NCBI GenBank assembly: GCA_026214975.1
Contig: CM047809.1
Coordinates: 25,580,241-25,644,240, forward strand
Reading direction: 5' to 3'
DNA: 64,000 bases
From: Gentiana macrophylla
Taxonomy: Eukaryota; Streptophyta; Magnoliopsida; Gentianales; Gentianaceae
Below the pieces are notes generated by a model. The model made no database searches, had not been told where the DNA came from, and saw only the letters and a program-made list of their open reading frames with translations. How positions within the stretch are numbered: the stretch's first letter is position 1; every line of letters starts with the position of its first letter. Shown here piece by piece: positions 1 to 11,860 of this stretch. Made by a program: the position numbers and the translations under genes.

Positions 1-148
1 TGTGAGTGATCTGGATTGGTCCATCAGTGAGTACATCCATCATTTCATCATGAGTAGCTGCTAGAAAAGCCTGCATACGACGCTTATATTCGTCAAATCT
101 GTCCATGTTGCACATAAGCATCTGTCTTGCATATTGATTGTTATCCAT
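1..148 (-). CDS. Copia gag, N-terminal fragment (runs off window edge)
   Basis: Gag is the structural protein that packages retrotransposon RNA. On the minus strand an ATG at 148-146 opens a frame that stays open to the window edge (49 codons). It begins MDNNQYARQM and includes FDEYKRRMQAFL and DVLTDGP, a pattern I know from the start of Copia gag in the Sirevirus group. It lies about 100 bases downstream of a primer-binding site and LTR in the same orientation, the expected place for gag. The rest of the element is outside the window, so its intactness cannot be judged. Confidence 0.75.
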   Translation of the reverse strand, partial: MDNNQYARQMLMCNMDRFDEYKRRMQAFLAATHDEMMDVLTDGPIQITH

Positions 149-252
149 AGTGAGTGAGTGAAAATTGATTGTTTATCAACTGGAAACTGAGCTTTCAAAT
201 GAGAACAACTAGAGGAGATATAGAGCAGTTGATATCTTATCAAAGAAACCCC

Positions 253-265
253 GCTCTGATACCAA
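253..265 (-). other. Primer-binding site (initiator tRNA-Met type)
   Basis: Read on the minus strand this is TTGGTATCAGAGC, which matches the 3' end of plant initiator tRNA-Met and primes minus-strand DNA synthesis in many Copia elements. It follows the LTR end at 267 after one spacer base, and marks the LTR to its right as a 5' LTR for the gag at 148. Confidence 0.85.
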
Positions 266-266
266 T

Positions 267-1909
267 TGTTGGTCCCTTGGAAAGGCTAACACAATTTTAG
301 AAGGGGGGGGGGGGGGTGAATAAACTTGTCCCTAAAACTGGATTTAAACCAAATTAAGGTTCAGTTAAACTTGTGTGGAGTTAAGCTGACTAAGCTAAGT
401 TTAAGTCGAACTGACTTAAGCTTGGAACTGAGTCAACCGGCAGCGGATAAAGTTCTAGCCTTTTTCTTGATCTTGTTATTCTCTGTGAAAACTGAGTGTA
501 GTAAACTGAATTCTGATGAATGTCAGTTTTGTGAACTGTGAGGTGTATAACAATCAATTATCAAAATGCTGTAAGTAAATGCTGAATAAATAAGTAATTG
601 TGTTGAGGTGAAGTGTTACAAAAAGTCCTAAACAATAGTCCTTGGCTAATCCCTAGCTTCACTATCTAAACAGTTGTAGAACAGGTAGAATTGATGTTCT
701 TCAATTGCTTGAACACTGATCCTTGGAGGGTTGAATTGCCTCTTCACCAGTACCACCACAAACACAATCTACCCGATCGCTTGTCACAATCTGCCCTTGG
801 CGAAACCTTCCCGGTTTGCTTCACAGTCTAAAACCTTTGATGTAGAATCAAAGTTGGGCTGAGAATCGATAAATTGATTCTTGTTTGTGATTCTTCAAAG
901 TGTATGATTCTTGATAAAATCTGTGTAGCTTGAACACTTGAAGAATTTCTAAATATGATCTTGTTATAGCACTGAGATGATAGTAATTCGAATAAGATGA
1001 CTAATGCTCAAACTTGCTTGATAATGCTTGTTAATTCGTTATTTTATCTTGGGTGCAAAGTCTTCTATTTATAGTGTGAGGTCCAACGTTCATCTGACTT
1101 CAATTCGAATTGTATCAACGTCTCTTTTGTAACGGCTATATCTCCTGACCGTTCTGCTGTGTCAGTAACTCATCCAATGAATTTGCTTCCTTTATAACGT
1201 TCGACTGTACTATCAGTTTGTTGGATGGTTGACTTGTAAAGATGAGTTTCCTTATCGCTTTATCATCGAGTTTATTGTTTGTCGGTTTCATCGACTTGGA
1301 GCGTTAACTGAGATTTTACTCTTTTTCAAATATCAGTACTCCAGTTTTCATCTGATTATGATTGACTTAATCAGAGTACACCATGACTCATTATCATCTA
1401 AGAATTCATTGTCCTTATGATTCTTAGGTCTTCTTACAAGATCCATAAAGTCAGTTCAGGTCACCATAATCTTGCCTGATATCTAACTTTATAGCCTCGA
1501 CTTGGTCTTCATAACTGAGTTTGAACCCTCAGTTCTTCAATCTTCAATAACTGAGTCTGTGACCCTCAGTTCTTCAGTCTTCTTAGATAAGTCAACCGAG
1601 TCTGTAACTCTCAACGAACTTACCTTCTTCAGTTTGATGCTGGTGTATTCTGAGTCAGTTTCTGTCTTAGTGATTTCCAGTTTTCTAGATGACTCCCAGT
1701 TTTTCAGTTTTACTACACTAATTATTACAGTGCTTGTCTGATGTAACTTATACAAATATCAGACTCTAGTAAAACTTATACATTCAGTTCTAGACATATT
1801 TTAGCTTTTCACTATAACAGCTGGTTTCAGCACTTCATCAGTGGGGTTAAGATAATACTTTAAACAAATAAGATGAATTATCATCAAAACATAAATTTTA
1901 TTTCCAACA
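267..1909 (-). mobile_element. Sirevirus-like Copia LTR (1.64 kb)
   Basis: The segment starts TGTTGG and ends CCAACA on the + strand, as LTRs do. On the minus strand it begins TGTTGGAAATAAA with TTTTGATGATAA just inside, and ends with a long C run followed by GGGACCAACA. That layout matches Sirevirus LTRs and the solo LTR at 21245-22654 in this window. A minus-strand TATA box lies at 1074-1065 (CTATAAATAG). A run of 14 G at 303-316 is the C tract near the LTR end. The primer-binding site and gag lie to the left; a polypurine tract lies to the right. Confidence 0.8.
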
Positions 1910-1924
1910 ATTTCCCCCTTTTTG
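1910..1924 (-). other. Polypurine tract next to the LTR
   Basis: On the minus strand this reads CAAAAAGGGGGAAAT directly against the LTR start, preceded by GGCATCAT. In Sirevirus elements this purine run primes plus-strand synthesis just upstream of the 3' LTR. It is therefore unexpected beside an LTR that also has a primer-binding site on its other side. Confidence 0.6.
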
Positions 1925-2202
1925 ATGATGCCAAAACTCCCCCTAAAAGAAAAGCTTAAAGATCAAAATAATGTAAAACAATGTAAAACTGTAAACTGGA
2001 TTTCATTAGAATGAGCAGAAACTGGAGTAGTTACATTTTGTTCAAAATAGTGTAACTAGATTCACTTAAAACACATTCACTTAAAAAAATCACTTAAATA
2101 CCGAGGCAATTAACACATTCACTTAAAAAAAATCAGGTCTGACTTCATTGCCAATGTCACTTAACAAAAAAACCAGATGTCACTGCATAAAAAAATCAAT
2201 TC
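1925..2202. other. Non-coding stretch between LTR and transposase
   Basis: AT-rich sequence with no credible reading frame. The part next to the polypurine tract is probably the 3' tail of a Copia interior. Nearer 2100-2200 short CACTTAAA and GTCACT motifs appear that recur in the Mutator-like region to the right, so the junction lies somewhere inside. I cannot place it. Confidence 0.4.
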
Positions 2203-3301
2203 TTACTGAAAATAAAACATATCATCCTCACCATCCTTCCCAGTTGCACCCAACAAATGACCATGCATATCAAACTTCAAATGTGCCCCATCAAGAAACA
2301 ACATTGGTCGACAATGCTTGAACCCACTAATACAAGCATCAAAGGCAATAAACATACGTTGAAAATGTTGAGATTCAGGATGCACCTCTAAGATTGAAAC
2401 AGAACTATCATTCATCTCACGCACACTAGTAACATAACCGGGTAAGCTTTTGAATGACTTTGCAACATCACCATATAACAAATCCCTAGTTTTTTTAACA
2501 GCAGACCAAGCAACATCATAAGAAACTGGGTGCCTATAATCAGTCACTGTCAAACATCGCACATCTGTTGCAGAAACACTCGGGTCATCACAAACCTTAC
2601 AAACAATCCTCTTCACAAGAAGATCAGAAGTCATACGACGATCTCGGCCCAAACATCTGGAAGACGTACCATAAGTATGAACATTGCACAATTCATTTAC
2701 ATAAAAAAAATGCATTTGATCTCTTTTTCAAAGCACGCACATGCCAGCCGCATTTTTCTTCATCCTTCTTAGAACAAACATCATAAATCCTATTAGTATC
2801 ATTCTTCGTATACACATACTTAAATCCAGTTTCAATAGACAGCTTCTGCAAGCACTCCCTAAATTCATCTGCACCACCAACAAACCGTTGACCTTTCTTG
2901 ATTAGTATTTTGTCCCAACTAAGAGTTAAGTGATTGCTATCAGTCGAAGATGAAAAACACGATAACATAGAAACTTCATTATCAACATTATCCTCCACTG
3001 CTGCAACACAACTACCACCATTGTAAGAAGATGAAGAACCAACAACACCATTGCCTACAACCTCCACATTAACACGCTTATCACTGTAAGATTCAGCAAC
3101 AGAAATCATCGCCTGCACATCATCATCAGAGCATAACAGCCACTTAGGATTATCAGGCAACACATAATAAAGACTGATACATATATCCTTCAAATCCGTC
3201 CACCGATTCGAAACTCTATCATGTATAGACTTTAAGGTAGTATCAGTTGTCACAGTGACAACACATGTCCCTTCTTTATAGGTGCACATAAGAATCAACA
3301 T
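2203..3301 (-). pseudogene. Mutator-like (MULE) transposase, truncated and frameshifted
   Basis: MULE transposases cut and paste DNA with a DDE catalytic core. Two minus-strand frames join here. The first (ATG at 3301 to about 2700) has an N-terminal PB1-like domain, an acidic and serine-rich linker, then a MuDR-type segment ending KKDEEKCGWHVRALKK. The second (about 2715 to 2203) continues with NVHTYGTSSR and reaches FLDGAHLK, where the first catalytic Asp lies, then ATGKDGEDDMF. The frames meet at eight A (2703-2710); removing one base would align them. The second Asp, the Glu and the SWIM zinc finger are missing, so the gene is dead. A pyrimidine-rich stretch ending in AG just upstream of 3301 suggests an intron before this exon. 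Confidence 0.8.
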
Positions 3302-4640
3302 TGTAAAGACAATATAAGCCTGTAGTAGAAAAAAAACCAAATAATATGTCAGTGCATGTAAGTACTAACATGTCACTGCATTAACTATATAACCTAAATA
3401 ATCATTCCAAATCAAATTTCACTTCATTCAATGAAATAACTATTCAAAATCATTCTCATATCCAATACATTACATAGACTATCAATCAATGACCTCATAT
3501 ATAACTACAAAGTAACAGAATTCCAAAACAAACATCATATGTCACTGGATGCCAAAATTCACTACATAAACTACATAACCTAAACAATCATTCAAACTGA
3601 AATTTCAATACACTTATTACAAGATTCATTAAACAACATGCTCATATATCACTGTATATGTTCAATAGGAATAAATCAACTAATAACTCAATGTAAAAAA
3701 TAACAAAATCTCCACAAAAAAAACAAATAAATCTCAATGAGTATAACATGTCACTGCAAGCACAACAACAAATACACATGCATTGAAACTCAAAATCATT
3801 TTGTTTAGAATTCAATCACAATTCATGTATACTACATTCACAGAATTACAATCAGAGAAAGCAAATTAACATAAAACTAACAGATAAACTCATTCGAAAT
3901 TAGATTAAGCTTTCTACATTCCAAAAGTTATTCAAAATAACGATAATATGTCAATAAATTAGATCAATTGTCAATCAATGACCAAATATGGCACTGCATA
4001 TTCAGTACATCTGACATATCACTACAATCTAACTGACTATGACATGTAGTCACTGCATTATAACATTCACAAACACAAATAAGTCACTGTAAATCACTAA
4101 CATATTACTGCATAGTAACTGAATAAACACATGAACACATAGTAACTCAATCAAAACTGAAATGGAAATGATTCAAACACAGAAAACTCGTATCTCGATG
4201 AAAATCAGTCAATTTTGAATTCAATAACAACAAACGTACACTGCAAGCTCTAAATTACAATTACGAGATGAAAAATGAACATACAGATGCACAATCAGGA
4301 AAAATTAAAGTAAAGCAAAAAAGCAAATCTCGAAAATTACCAAAAAAAAGAACGAATCAGCAAATGCAGCAGGAAAACGACGAAACGATGAATTACGAAG
4401 CTCAGAAAGACGAAACGAAGAATTACGAAGCTCAGAACGATGAATCTAAGCAACCGAACATGAATCACGAGCAGAATCGAAGCAAATCACAGAAACGAAG
4501 ATGATCCGGTGTGATTGCAACGGAAAATACAGAAATCAATATTCTTTTGACTACATGAGAGTAAATACAACGAAGGGCAAAACCGGAAAAACAAATGAAA
4601 AGTGTCCTTATAACCAATGATCTTTTTTAGGTGTCCTAAG
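3302..4640. other. Non-coding part of the Mutator-like element
   Basis: AT-rich DNA upstream of the transposase on its strand. It holds roughly a dozen degenerate copies of ATGTCACTGCAT. An open frame at 4268-4504 encodes only a low-complexity K/N/Q/E-rich peptide with a repeated NYEAQ and is better read as untranslated leader on the other strand. The stretch 4575-4640 (GGGCAAAACCGG, then GTGTCCT repeats) may be the outer end of the element, but I found no matching inverted repeat on the left. Confidence 0.4.
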
Positions 4641-5294
4641 TGCCTAATTAAGTCTCAAATCAGTCCTTTTAAAAAATTAACCATTTTATTTATTCACATC
4701 ATCAAAAACAAGCATTTTACATGAGAGGGAGGGGAAGAACCCCATTCCACACTTTCAACTAAGCGCAAACCCTCATTAGCTAAGAGATGCGTAGGCATAC
4801 TCCCATTACACGCATTTGACAAATGAAAAAGAGGTATTCACAGAAACAGACAAAAGAGAATAACAATCGTCAATGATACTTAATTCCCACTGTCGAGAGA
4901 TCCTCGGAACGAGCTACCGGTCACTGATGTATTGTAATCAATATCATTTTACATTGATTACAATTAATTAATTAATTAATTGATTGCTTGATCACCAATC
5001 TCCTTCCCATCTCCAACTCATTTCCTAGCAATTTTCATTGTGGAATATTCAACTTCCTACGTATACCAAAGTCAATGACTCGCATCTATTTGATAACCAG
5101 ACTTCTTTAAATGAAAAACAAGATGCTTTCATTCTGTTAATTCTTTGGCTTTTTGTACTTTGAACTCTTGTGTTCTCTTTTACTAGCACCTTGCAGGTCC
5201 CTTAATAAAATCATTAATTTGCTGTTCAAAATAATAAAATAAAAAATATATATATATACACTTCAAAGTTAGTAAAGATTTCAAGGTTATATTC
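4641..5294 (+). promoter_or_regulatory. Region upstream of the GLR gene
   Basis: AT-rich intergenic sequence with a run of AATT repeats around 4967-4985 and a TATA-like run (ATATATATATATACAC) at about 5245-5261, some 35-50 bases before the GLR start codon. No coding frame. It plausibly holds the core promoter and a short 5' leader, but the transcription start cannot be read from sequence. Confidence 0.4.
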
Positions 5295-5553
5295 ATGGTG
5301 TTTAAGGAAAGAGTTGTGATTCTTTCTTCAATACTTTACTTGCTGACGTTGAGAGCATCATATTCGGCATCTTCGAATAATTATAATGTTCACATTAGTG
5401 TTATCCTTGATTCGAATTCAACCGTAGAATCCATGGTTGAAGTTTGTATGTCAATGGCAATCTCGGATTTTTATGCGGGGCATTCGGGTTACAAAACCAG
5501 ATTGTTACTTCATACCCAACATGCTCAGAATCAACTTGATGTTACTTCTCAAG
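5295..5553 (+). CDS. GLR: Glutamate receptor-like protein, exon 1
   Basis: Plant GLRs are amino-acid-gated cation channels of the plasma and endo-membranes. Exon 1 encodes 86 residues plus one base. Residues 1-25 form a signal peptide (hydrophobic VVILSSILYLLTL). From about residue 31 the start of the ANF/LIVBP-type extracellular domain follows (NVHISVILDSNS, then MAISDFY), as in GLR clade 2. The donor is AAG|GTTTGT at 5553/5554, phase 1. The matching acceptor is at 35878, and joining there gives an unbroken family-like reading of one-residue length difference. The start codon is the first ATG in frame and precedes the signal peptide. Confidence in the family is high; expression is unknown. 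Confidence 0.88.
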
Positions 5554-5720
5554 GTTTGTTTTACTGCATGTTTTCCTTTTAGCAATGTTACCTATTTATT
5601 TTTCCGTCATTTTCCACTTTTCAGATAGATTTTGTGCTTTAAAACAAAAAATTGCTAGTTTATCGTCATCGCAAGAAACTGTGTAGGAACACATAAAACT
5701 TGATTAAAGTCATTTTGGCT

Positions 5721-6328
5721 AGAGCCGTTAACGAGCCGAGCCGAGCCGAATCGAGTATTAGTGGTTCGAGCTCGAGCTCGTTTAGCTTATGAGATCGTTC
5801 GTTTGTTAAACAAACCAAAAAAATTGTTCGAACTCAGCTCGTGTCAAAGATGAAATGTTCGAGCTCGTGTCAAAGATAAAATGTTCGAGCTCGTGTTCGA
5901 GCTCGGCTCGTTAAATATATTGTTGTCTTCCAACTCGAGTATGTCTCGAGTTCGGCTCGAGTTCGGTTCGTTAAGGTATAAAACATAAATTGCAAATGCA
6001 AAAATAACAATTTATAGATTAATATTACATATATCACGCTACAATAATCATTATAAAATATTTAAATATTATATTAAATCATTCTATAATCTCAATTAGA
6101 TGAATTAATGACTTATACTCGTTTGAATTAGGGTTACTGTGTAAAATGATATATTTATATAAGCACGTCCGCGAACATAATCGAACGTTCGCGAACCAAA
6201 CTCGTGTTCATTCGTTAAGCGAACGAGCCTACAATCATGTTCGAGCTAGGCTCGTTAAGCTAAATGAATAAACGATCACGAACACCAACGAGCCGAGTTC
6301 ACGAACGGCTCTGTTCGTTAACAGCTCT
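5721..6328. mobile_element. Small non-autonomous inverted-repeat element rich in GAGCTCG
   Basis: The left end AGAGCCGTTAACGA and the reverse complement of the right end, AGAGCTGTTAACGA, match at 13 of 14 positions. The interior is full of TTCGAGCTCG and CGAACGAGC words around an AT-rich centre and codes for nothing. This type of repeat is common in dicot genomes. Flanks TTTTGGCT and TTTTAGCA hint at an imperfect 8-base duplication of hAT type, but this is weak. Confidence 0.5.
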
Positions 6329-6606
6329 TTTAGCATTCAAATTAAAGTATCCTTAATATGCGTGTTTTGATAAATGCATCACTTATTTTAGAACGGAAGA
6401 AGTATATATTTGTTCGGTAGATTCTTTTCAAATGTCAACTATGTACGGTCAAAGTATTTGCATAGACTACACCTTAAATAATATTTACTTGCACCTCAAA
6501 AGATATTAAAAGCGTATGCGCTCTCCTCCCAAAAAAATTTGATTATTGCTCTTTATCGATTCGTGATCATCTTAAGCAAAAAACTCTCTCCCAAAAAAAG
6601 TTTTTT
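6329..6606. other. Non-coding intron sequence
   Basis: AT-rich sequence between the inverted-repeat element and the duplicated block. I see no gene, terminal repeat or clear element here. Confidence 0.3.
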
Positions 6607-6795
6607 ATTATTCCTAAAAGAATCTTTTCAATATTTTCTAGCATAAAATACAAGAGACATTTATGCATGGATGATATTAATGCATAAATATATCACTATA
6701 TACCTTTCAAGTTCTTTTATTTTCCTTCCTAAAAGAATCTTTTCAATTTTTTCTAGCATAAAATACAAGAGGACATTTATGCATAATGATATTAA

Positions 6796-6803
<8 letters not shown>
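6607..6803. repeat. Tandem duplication of an ~80 bp block
   Basis: CCTAAAAGAATCTTTTCAAT followed by a CTAGCATAAAATACAAGAG block occurs twice, near 6614 and 6731 (period about 118), with small differences. Both copies end in ATGATATTAATGCATA. Non-coding. Confidence 0.65.

Positions 6804-6892
<89 letters not shown>
6799..6892. repeat. Compound microsatellite (AT)28 (GT)19
   Basis: An uninterrupted AT dinucleotide run (6799-6854) passes directly into a GT run (6855-6892). Likely length-polymorphic. Confidence 0.95.
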
Positions 6893-6894
<2 letters not shown>

Positions 6895-7425
6895 TTAAAG
6901 ATACATTTCAAGTAATTTCAAGTATCAAGAATTATTAACTACAACATCAAGGGTTGCCCCTAAGGGCTAGGCAACACAGGTCTAGACCTCAGACTCGGAA
7001 AATTTGTTCGACGGGATCCAAAATTTTTTGTAGGAGTAAAAAAGAAATTTAGCAGGGTTTATAATTTTTTTATAGATAAAACTTAAAAATTTTTTATTCA
7101 AGCGGGATCTATGAACCCGCTTAATATCATGTGGCTCCGCCACCGTTAGGACCCCGAAAATTATACAAAGTCTGTGCTCCCGAATTTTAATACCTTCACT
7201 AAAAAAATTTACATTAAGCCCCAAAAATTAACAAATCAATTTCTTCTTTATACTCTTTTCTAATGGTGGATACATTTATATTTGGCTATAATAAAAGTCT
7301 CTTATAATTATAAATACACTGTTAAAATATGATTTCATTGTACTCATCATATAAGTTTTAAACTTAACAACATTTATGCATTAATGTGTGTGTAGATATA
7401 AGAAATATTAGGAAAGTGTATCGTG
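6893..7425. other. Degenerate repeat-like sequence
   Basis: No coding frame. On the minus strand GGTGGCGGAGCCACATG at about 7145-7129 resembles words found at the ends of plant hAT-type elements, and purine-rich text around it looks like an old transposon relic. I could not define ends. Confidence 0.3.
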
Positions 7426-8493
7426 TGTTGAGTGGTTTATGAAACAGATCCATAATTAACATAAGTAATTACGGAAAATTAAAATAGAAAGTAAATAACG
7501 CGGAAACTAAAAAAAAATTGAGTGGAAAAAAAAAGTTTTATTAAATAGATCTAACAACAGAACTATTACAATATGGATTTGACTTGAAACGATAAGAAAA
7601 TAAAGTACAATGCATAAATAAAATACTAGAGATCAAACCGATCCGAGTATGTTACTCTTTCCATAAGACAAATTGATCCGGTATGGTGTCCACGGTAGTA
7701 GCAACTGTCTCCCAAGATACAACGGCTTTACGTCTTGGATTTAGAAGCACTTCAAAAATTCGAGCTCCGACGAACTTACTGAGTGCTCCGACTCAAGATC
7801 TGGAACTATATGATAGACTCTATGTACCGGAAGACACAAGAGAAAATTGTATTCTCTTTCATTTATGGGGTTTTTATATAGTGGAGAAGATGAGCCAATA
7901 CTCAATTCTTATTGGCCGGATGACATAACTCGGCCGACTTTTCCCTCAAGAAAAGTCGATGGCGTGATGACTTAGTTGGCCGACCTCATCCTTGCTTCTG
8001 ATTGGTCGGATGACGTGTCGTCTGAATTCTGATTGGTCGGATGACACAATCACATGCCAAAAATTGATTTTTGGTAAATTTCATATAGAAATTTTGTCCA
8101 AAAAATTAGTAGCAACACCCGAACCGAGCCTCGAGCCCGAGCCGGCTAGCCGGACGGCGGCGGCGCGTGCATGTGTGGAATTATCTCCTCCCTCCTACAC
8201 AAAAATGCTTTGCCCCTTAGGGCACATATATGAGTGCAACACTAGCACATAAATATGGAGCTTGAGTAGGTCGAGATGTTTGAGTTGATCACACCTTCAA
8301 CTCTTCTCCCACACATATTTTACATCAACTTTAGGTATTAATTTCTCATTCATCCGACATTCGAATTGAGTCATTCCACGTAATAAGCTTCCGGTGAATC
8401 TCACCGGAGCGTATCCGAAATTTGGGTTAAAGTTGACTGTTTCAACACATATTCTAAACCATCATTCTATGGGTTTGGCTTATATCTCCAACA
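7426..8493 (-). mobile_element. Probable solo LTR
   Basis: The block begins TGTTGAG and ends CTCCAACA, giving TGTTG/CAACA ends. On the minus strand a TATA box (CTATATAAAAAC) lies at about 7881-7870, followed by text typical of a transcribed leader. Three imperfect copies of TTCTGATTGGTCGGATGAC occur at about 7900, 7998 and 8025. The flanks do not form a clear 5-base duplication, so the exact ends or the history are uncertain. Confidence 0.45.
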
Positions 8494-9043
8494 AGAAACA
8501 AAAGAGAAATGAGAAAATTATACACAATGTTTATATATGTTTATATATCATACCTTGGAGTAACCTTTATTTGTTGATCCTCGCCTTTTGGTCGTATTTA
8601 AACGACGCCGCTTTTGGTCATTTTCGCAGTTTGTCCACCACCGGCCGTGAAGGCCAATGGGTGCTTCCCAGCTTCTCTCGCTTCGTGGCATCTATCGCTT
8701 TCTCAAACCGCCATTATCTAGAGTTCGTTTCGCTTCTTTCTTGTTTCAAGCTTCTACTATCTTCTTCAAGATTCGATCTTTATAGGATCCCACATCAAGA
8801 AATGAGAAAAAATATGAACCGAATTTTTAATCTGGTTTACGGTGTTAAAAGAGTTTTTTATGCTTTGAGATTTCATGTCCGATAATAATTGCGTAAGATT
8901 TACTGAGAGGTCTCCAATGGAGATGTTCTTGTGGTTGAGGCCTTTATTGGGATTCATTTCTTTCTTTTATTTGTTCATTTGTCTCTGCTCACTCCCACTC
9001 ATTTCTTATCCCGTGCAATGAATCGAAGATTCAACGTCATGCG

Positions 9044-11860
9044 ATGGAAGATTTCCACGGTGGTAGTGGTGCATTCGGCTATCCTAAAATTGAAGGTATG
9101 TTCTTTCTAAACAAGGATTCAAATCATTTTGTGGTCAATTTCATATGCGTGCTTGCTTTTCTTGATGGTACCAATCTTAGATGGATCAATTTTTGGTTTG
9201 TGGCTTTGTGCCATCATTTATGTGTGATTTTAGATATGAATTGTGCTAATTTAGCTTAGCTTCAAGGTACACACCAAGGGTGGTTTCTCATTTAGCTTAG
9301 CTATCCGCACAGAGCAATTTTTATGCTAATTGTTCTTGGGATTATTTTTCCAGTGATCTTAATTTGTTAAGAATTGAAAGAAATAAAAATAGTTGAGTGA
9401 AATTAGGTTTGAGCTGGGTGTTTGTTGGTAAAGTTAGGCCCTTGGCATTTGTATTTTTGGTTTTATCTCAAAATTCGGTTTGAGCTGGTGTCATTGGTAA
9501 ATTTAAGCCCTTGGCATTTGTATTTTTGGTTTTATCTCAAAATTCGATCATTCATATATGTATTAAGTGATGATTTAAGCTCGTCTTCCAATTTTGATGT
9601 TATTTTTGTGAAACTGTGGTGTGTGCAGGCTGGGTTTGTTGAGTTGCATTGAATAAGATGGGAGGAGGATTCATTTCTTTAATCCCAATCTCTCGCCGCC
9701 ATTTGGGATTTTAGCTTTATTTCTACCGTTACAAGTAGGGGTAAGGATTCAATTAGTTGTTGTCGTATATATTCAGGGATTTAAGGTTTTGTTCATGCAA
9801 TTTGTGCTCTTCTGCTTCACTATGTTCTCAATTTCGTTACGATACTTCTTGACTAATCGTTAATTTCACCTTCAGTCACCTTCTTTCTACTGATACAGCT
9901 TTAAATGATTCGGTTTTCCCTCTTTTCCTCTATGTTTTCCCCTTCCTTGTGAATTGAATAAATATTTTGGTGTATAACGCGCGCTTTTCAATTTTACAAT
10001 TCAAGAAATGAAGTAGAGGCATTGTATGAACTATTCAAGAAATTGAGTAGTTCAATTATAGATGATGGAGTGATTCATAAGGTACAAATGCACTTCTATA
10101 CCCTTTGAATTATATAAGGTTTGGATTTTTGCTCGAAAGTTTACCTTTGAATGTTGATTATCAAGCTGTGAAGAGCTTGATTGGATGAAGGTATTTGCCC
10201 TTGTTCTTGCATTTGGATGAAGGTATTTGCCATGTTCTATTCTACTATGGTTGTTGATTTTATGTATTATTTGCTTCTACTTTCCTTTCAAATTTTTCTT
10301 TCTATTCTTGAATTTGATGTTTTGCTTGGCATTTTAGGATATTTTGATTTTGTTGTTGTTGTTGTTGTTGTTGTTGTAGATAATTGCATTCATGCGAGAT
10401 ATAGTCACCTGAACACTGTGAATTCTTAGCCTGTTGTAGAATTTGTGTATAAAGTTTGTTATCGTTCACGGTCAACTTCCATTCATTTTTGGTCTTGAAC
10501 TATGGCTTGGCTTCAAAATGCTCATTTTAATAGTTAGGATTTGATATTTATTGTCATGGTGGCTCGTCTGACAAACTTTGTATATGATTTGCAATAGTTT
10601 AATGTTCCACCGTTAACCTTTATGTTTTGAATGGTTCAAGTTTCTCTGCAAACTTTATTATATGATAGTTGCCAGAGAGGAAAATGGATTTTGAGGGTGA
10701 TATTTAGAGTGGTTAGGCTATCAATGTGTTTCTCACTATGTTTATTTTGTAGGAATTGTAGTGTTTGTTCTGTCTTTATACCCTTTCTTTGCACTTTCAT
10801 GTAGTTGCGGTGAGGGGCATATGTTGTATGCCTCATTGTAGTCTTCATTTGTTATTGGATTTCATGTTTTAATGGTTATCTTTATCGTGATCTGCTTTGG
10901 AAAAAGTTGGGATTTTGTTTTTGAATTGTGAAAATGGAGTTTAAGGCGTTCTTGACATCATTAGGGACTTCTTTCATTTTGTTTGTGGTGCTTATGCCGT
11001 TGTTCGCATGGCTTTCAAGGAAGGGCCGATAATTATGTCATTTACTACTTGAATTGGATCTTGAAAGGCTTAGATCCGATCGAGAGTGGGAAGAAGACCC
11101 GCAACCCGCTTTGTTTGAATCCGAGGCGTTATCTTCAAGTGAAGCCGACGTCATCGAGTTTCTCGTGTCGATTCTACTGTCTATTTTGTCTTCCTCACCA
11201 CTGGTATGTATATATACATATCTCAACTGTTCCATTGCAAATTTTTCTTAGCTTTTTATTTGGCTGTTCTATTGCATTGTGTTTTCCCCATTTATTTCTG
11301 CTTGTAACTTGTAAGCAGCTACATTTTTTTAGTTTGAGTTTTCATGGTTTAGCATTTATAAATTTATTTTTATGTTTAAGTGGTAAGCAAAAAAAAAAAA
11401 AAAGTCGCCGTTTTGCTTTTAGCTAAAGTTCCATGGACCAGAATTTTAGGATCTGGGCTTTTGGTGGTTAGAGATCCAGCATGTTTAAGTATACCGGTAT
11501 TGTCCTTTAAATGTTTCCTGCAGCCAAGATTCTCTTCTTTATAAAAGTGAAGAAGTTCGGTTGATGCTCTAAAGGTTTTCTTCACATTGCTATGTTATTA
11601 CAGATAATTCTTCTTTTAGGATATGGCCTTGATGCACCACCAAAGAAATTATTTCTGCAAAGACGTTCTTTGAAAGATGGAAGTGACAACGTAAGCGATG
11701 GTTTTGATAAGCATAAGGAATATGGGACACATTCATTTTCTTTTTGTCTGCGACCTGTATTGTTATTCTCTTTTTGGGTTGCATTATGGACATGTTACAT
11801 ATTGGTTCTCTGCGGTATTTCTTTGAAAGAGCGCGGCAATCTCTTGAAGATGTTTCAAAG
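9044..11860 (+). pseudogene. Gene-fragment-like exons, family not recognised
   Basis: Several short segments look like exons. At 9044-9095 an ATG opens a reading MEDFHGGSGAFGYPKIE that ends at a good donor (GAAG|GTATGT). At about 11054-11203 a frame with LRSDREWEEDPQPALFE and a hydrophobic VSILLSIL stretch ends at CTG|GTATGT. At 11620-11690 a piece (YGLDAPPKKLFLQRRS) lies between a T-rich AG acceptor and GTAAGC. At about 11784-11860 a frame with MDMLHIGSLRYFFERARQS ends at AAAG|GTATCA. Phases of neighbouring pieces do not all agree, so this is more likely a captured or broken gene than a working one. I do not recognise the protein. Confidence 0.4.

Noticed and set aside
2203..4115. Regular repeats considered as a CRISPR-like array
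   Set aside because: The GTCACTGCAT words are irregularly spaced and degenerate, and the genome is a plant nucleus.
4268..4504. Lysine/asparagine/glutamate-rich + strand frame with repeated NYEAQ
   Set aside because: Low-complexity translation of a leader-like sequence on the other strand; no domain and no relation to neighbours.
6671..6898. Frame of 75 codons ending in repeated YI and CV
   Set aside because: It is a translation of the AT/GT microsatellite.
8394..8885. 163-codon frame right of the solo LTR
   Set aside because: It spans the LTR end and leader-like text with no domain; likely chance in a low-stop stretch.
10983..11426. 147-codon + frame overlapping the exon-like piece at 11054
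   Set aside because: It reads through a good splice donor at 11204 into intron-like T-rich sequence and ends in a poly(A) translation; the 11054 frame is the better candidate.
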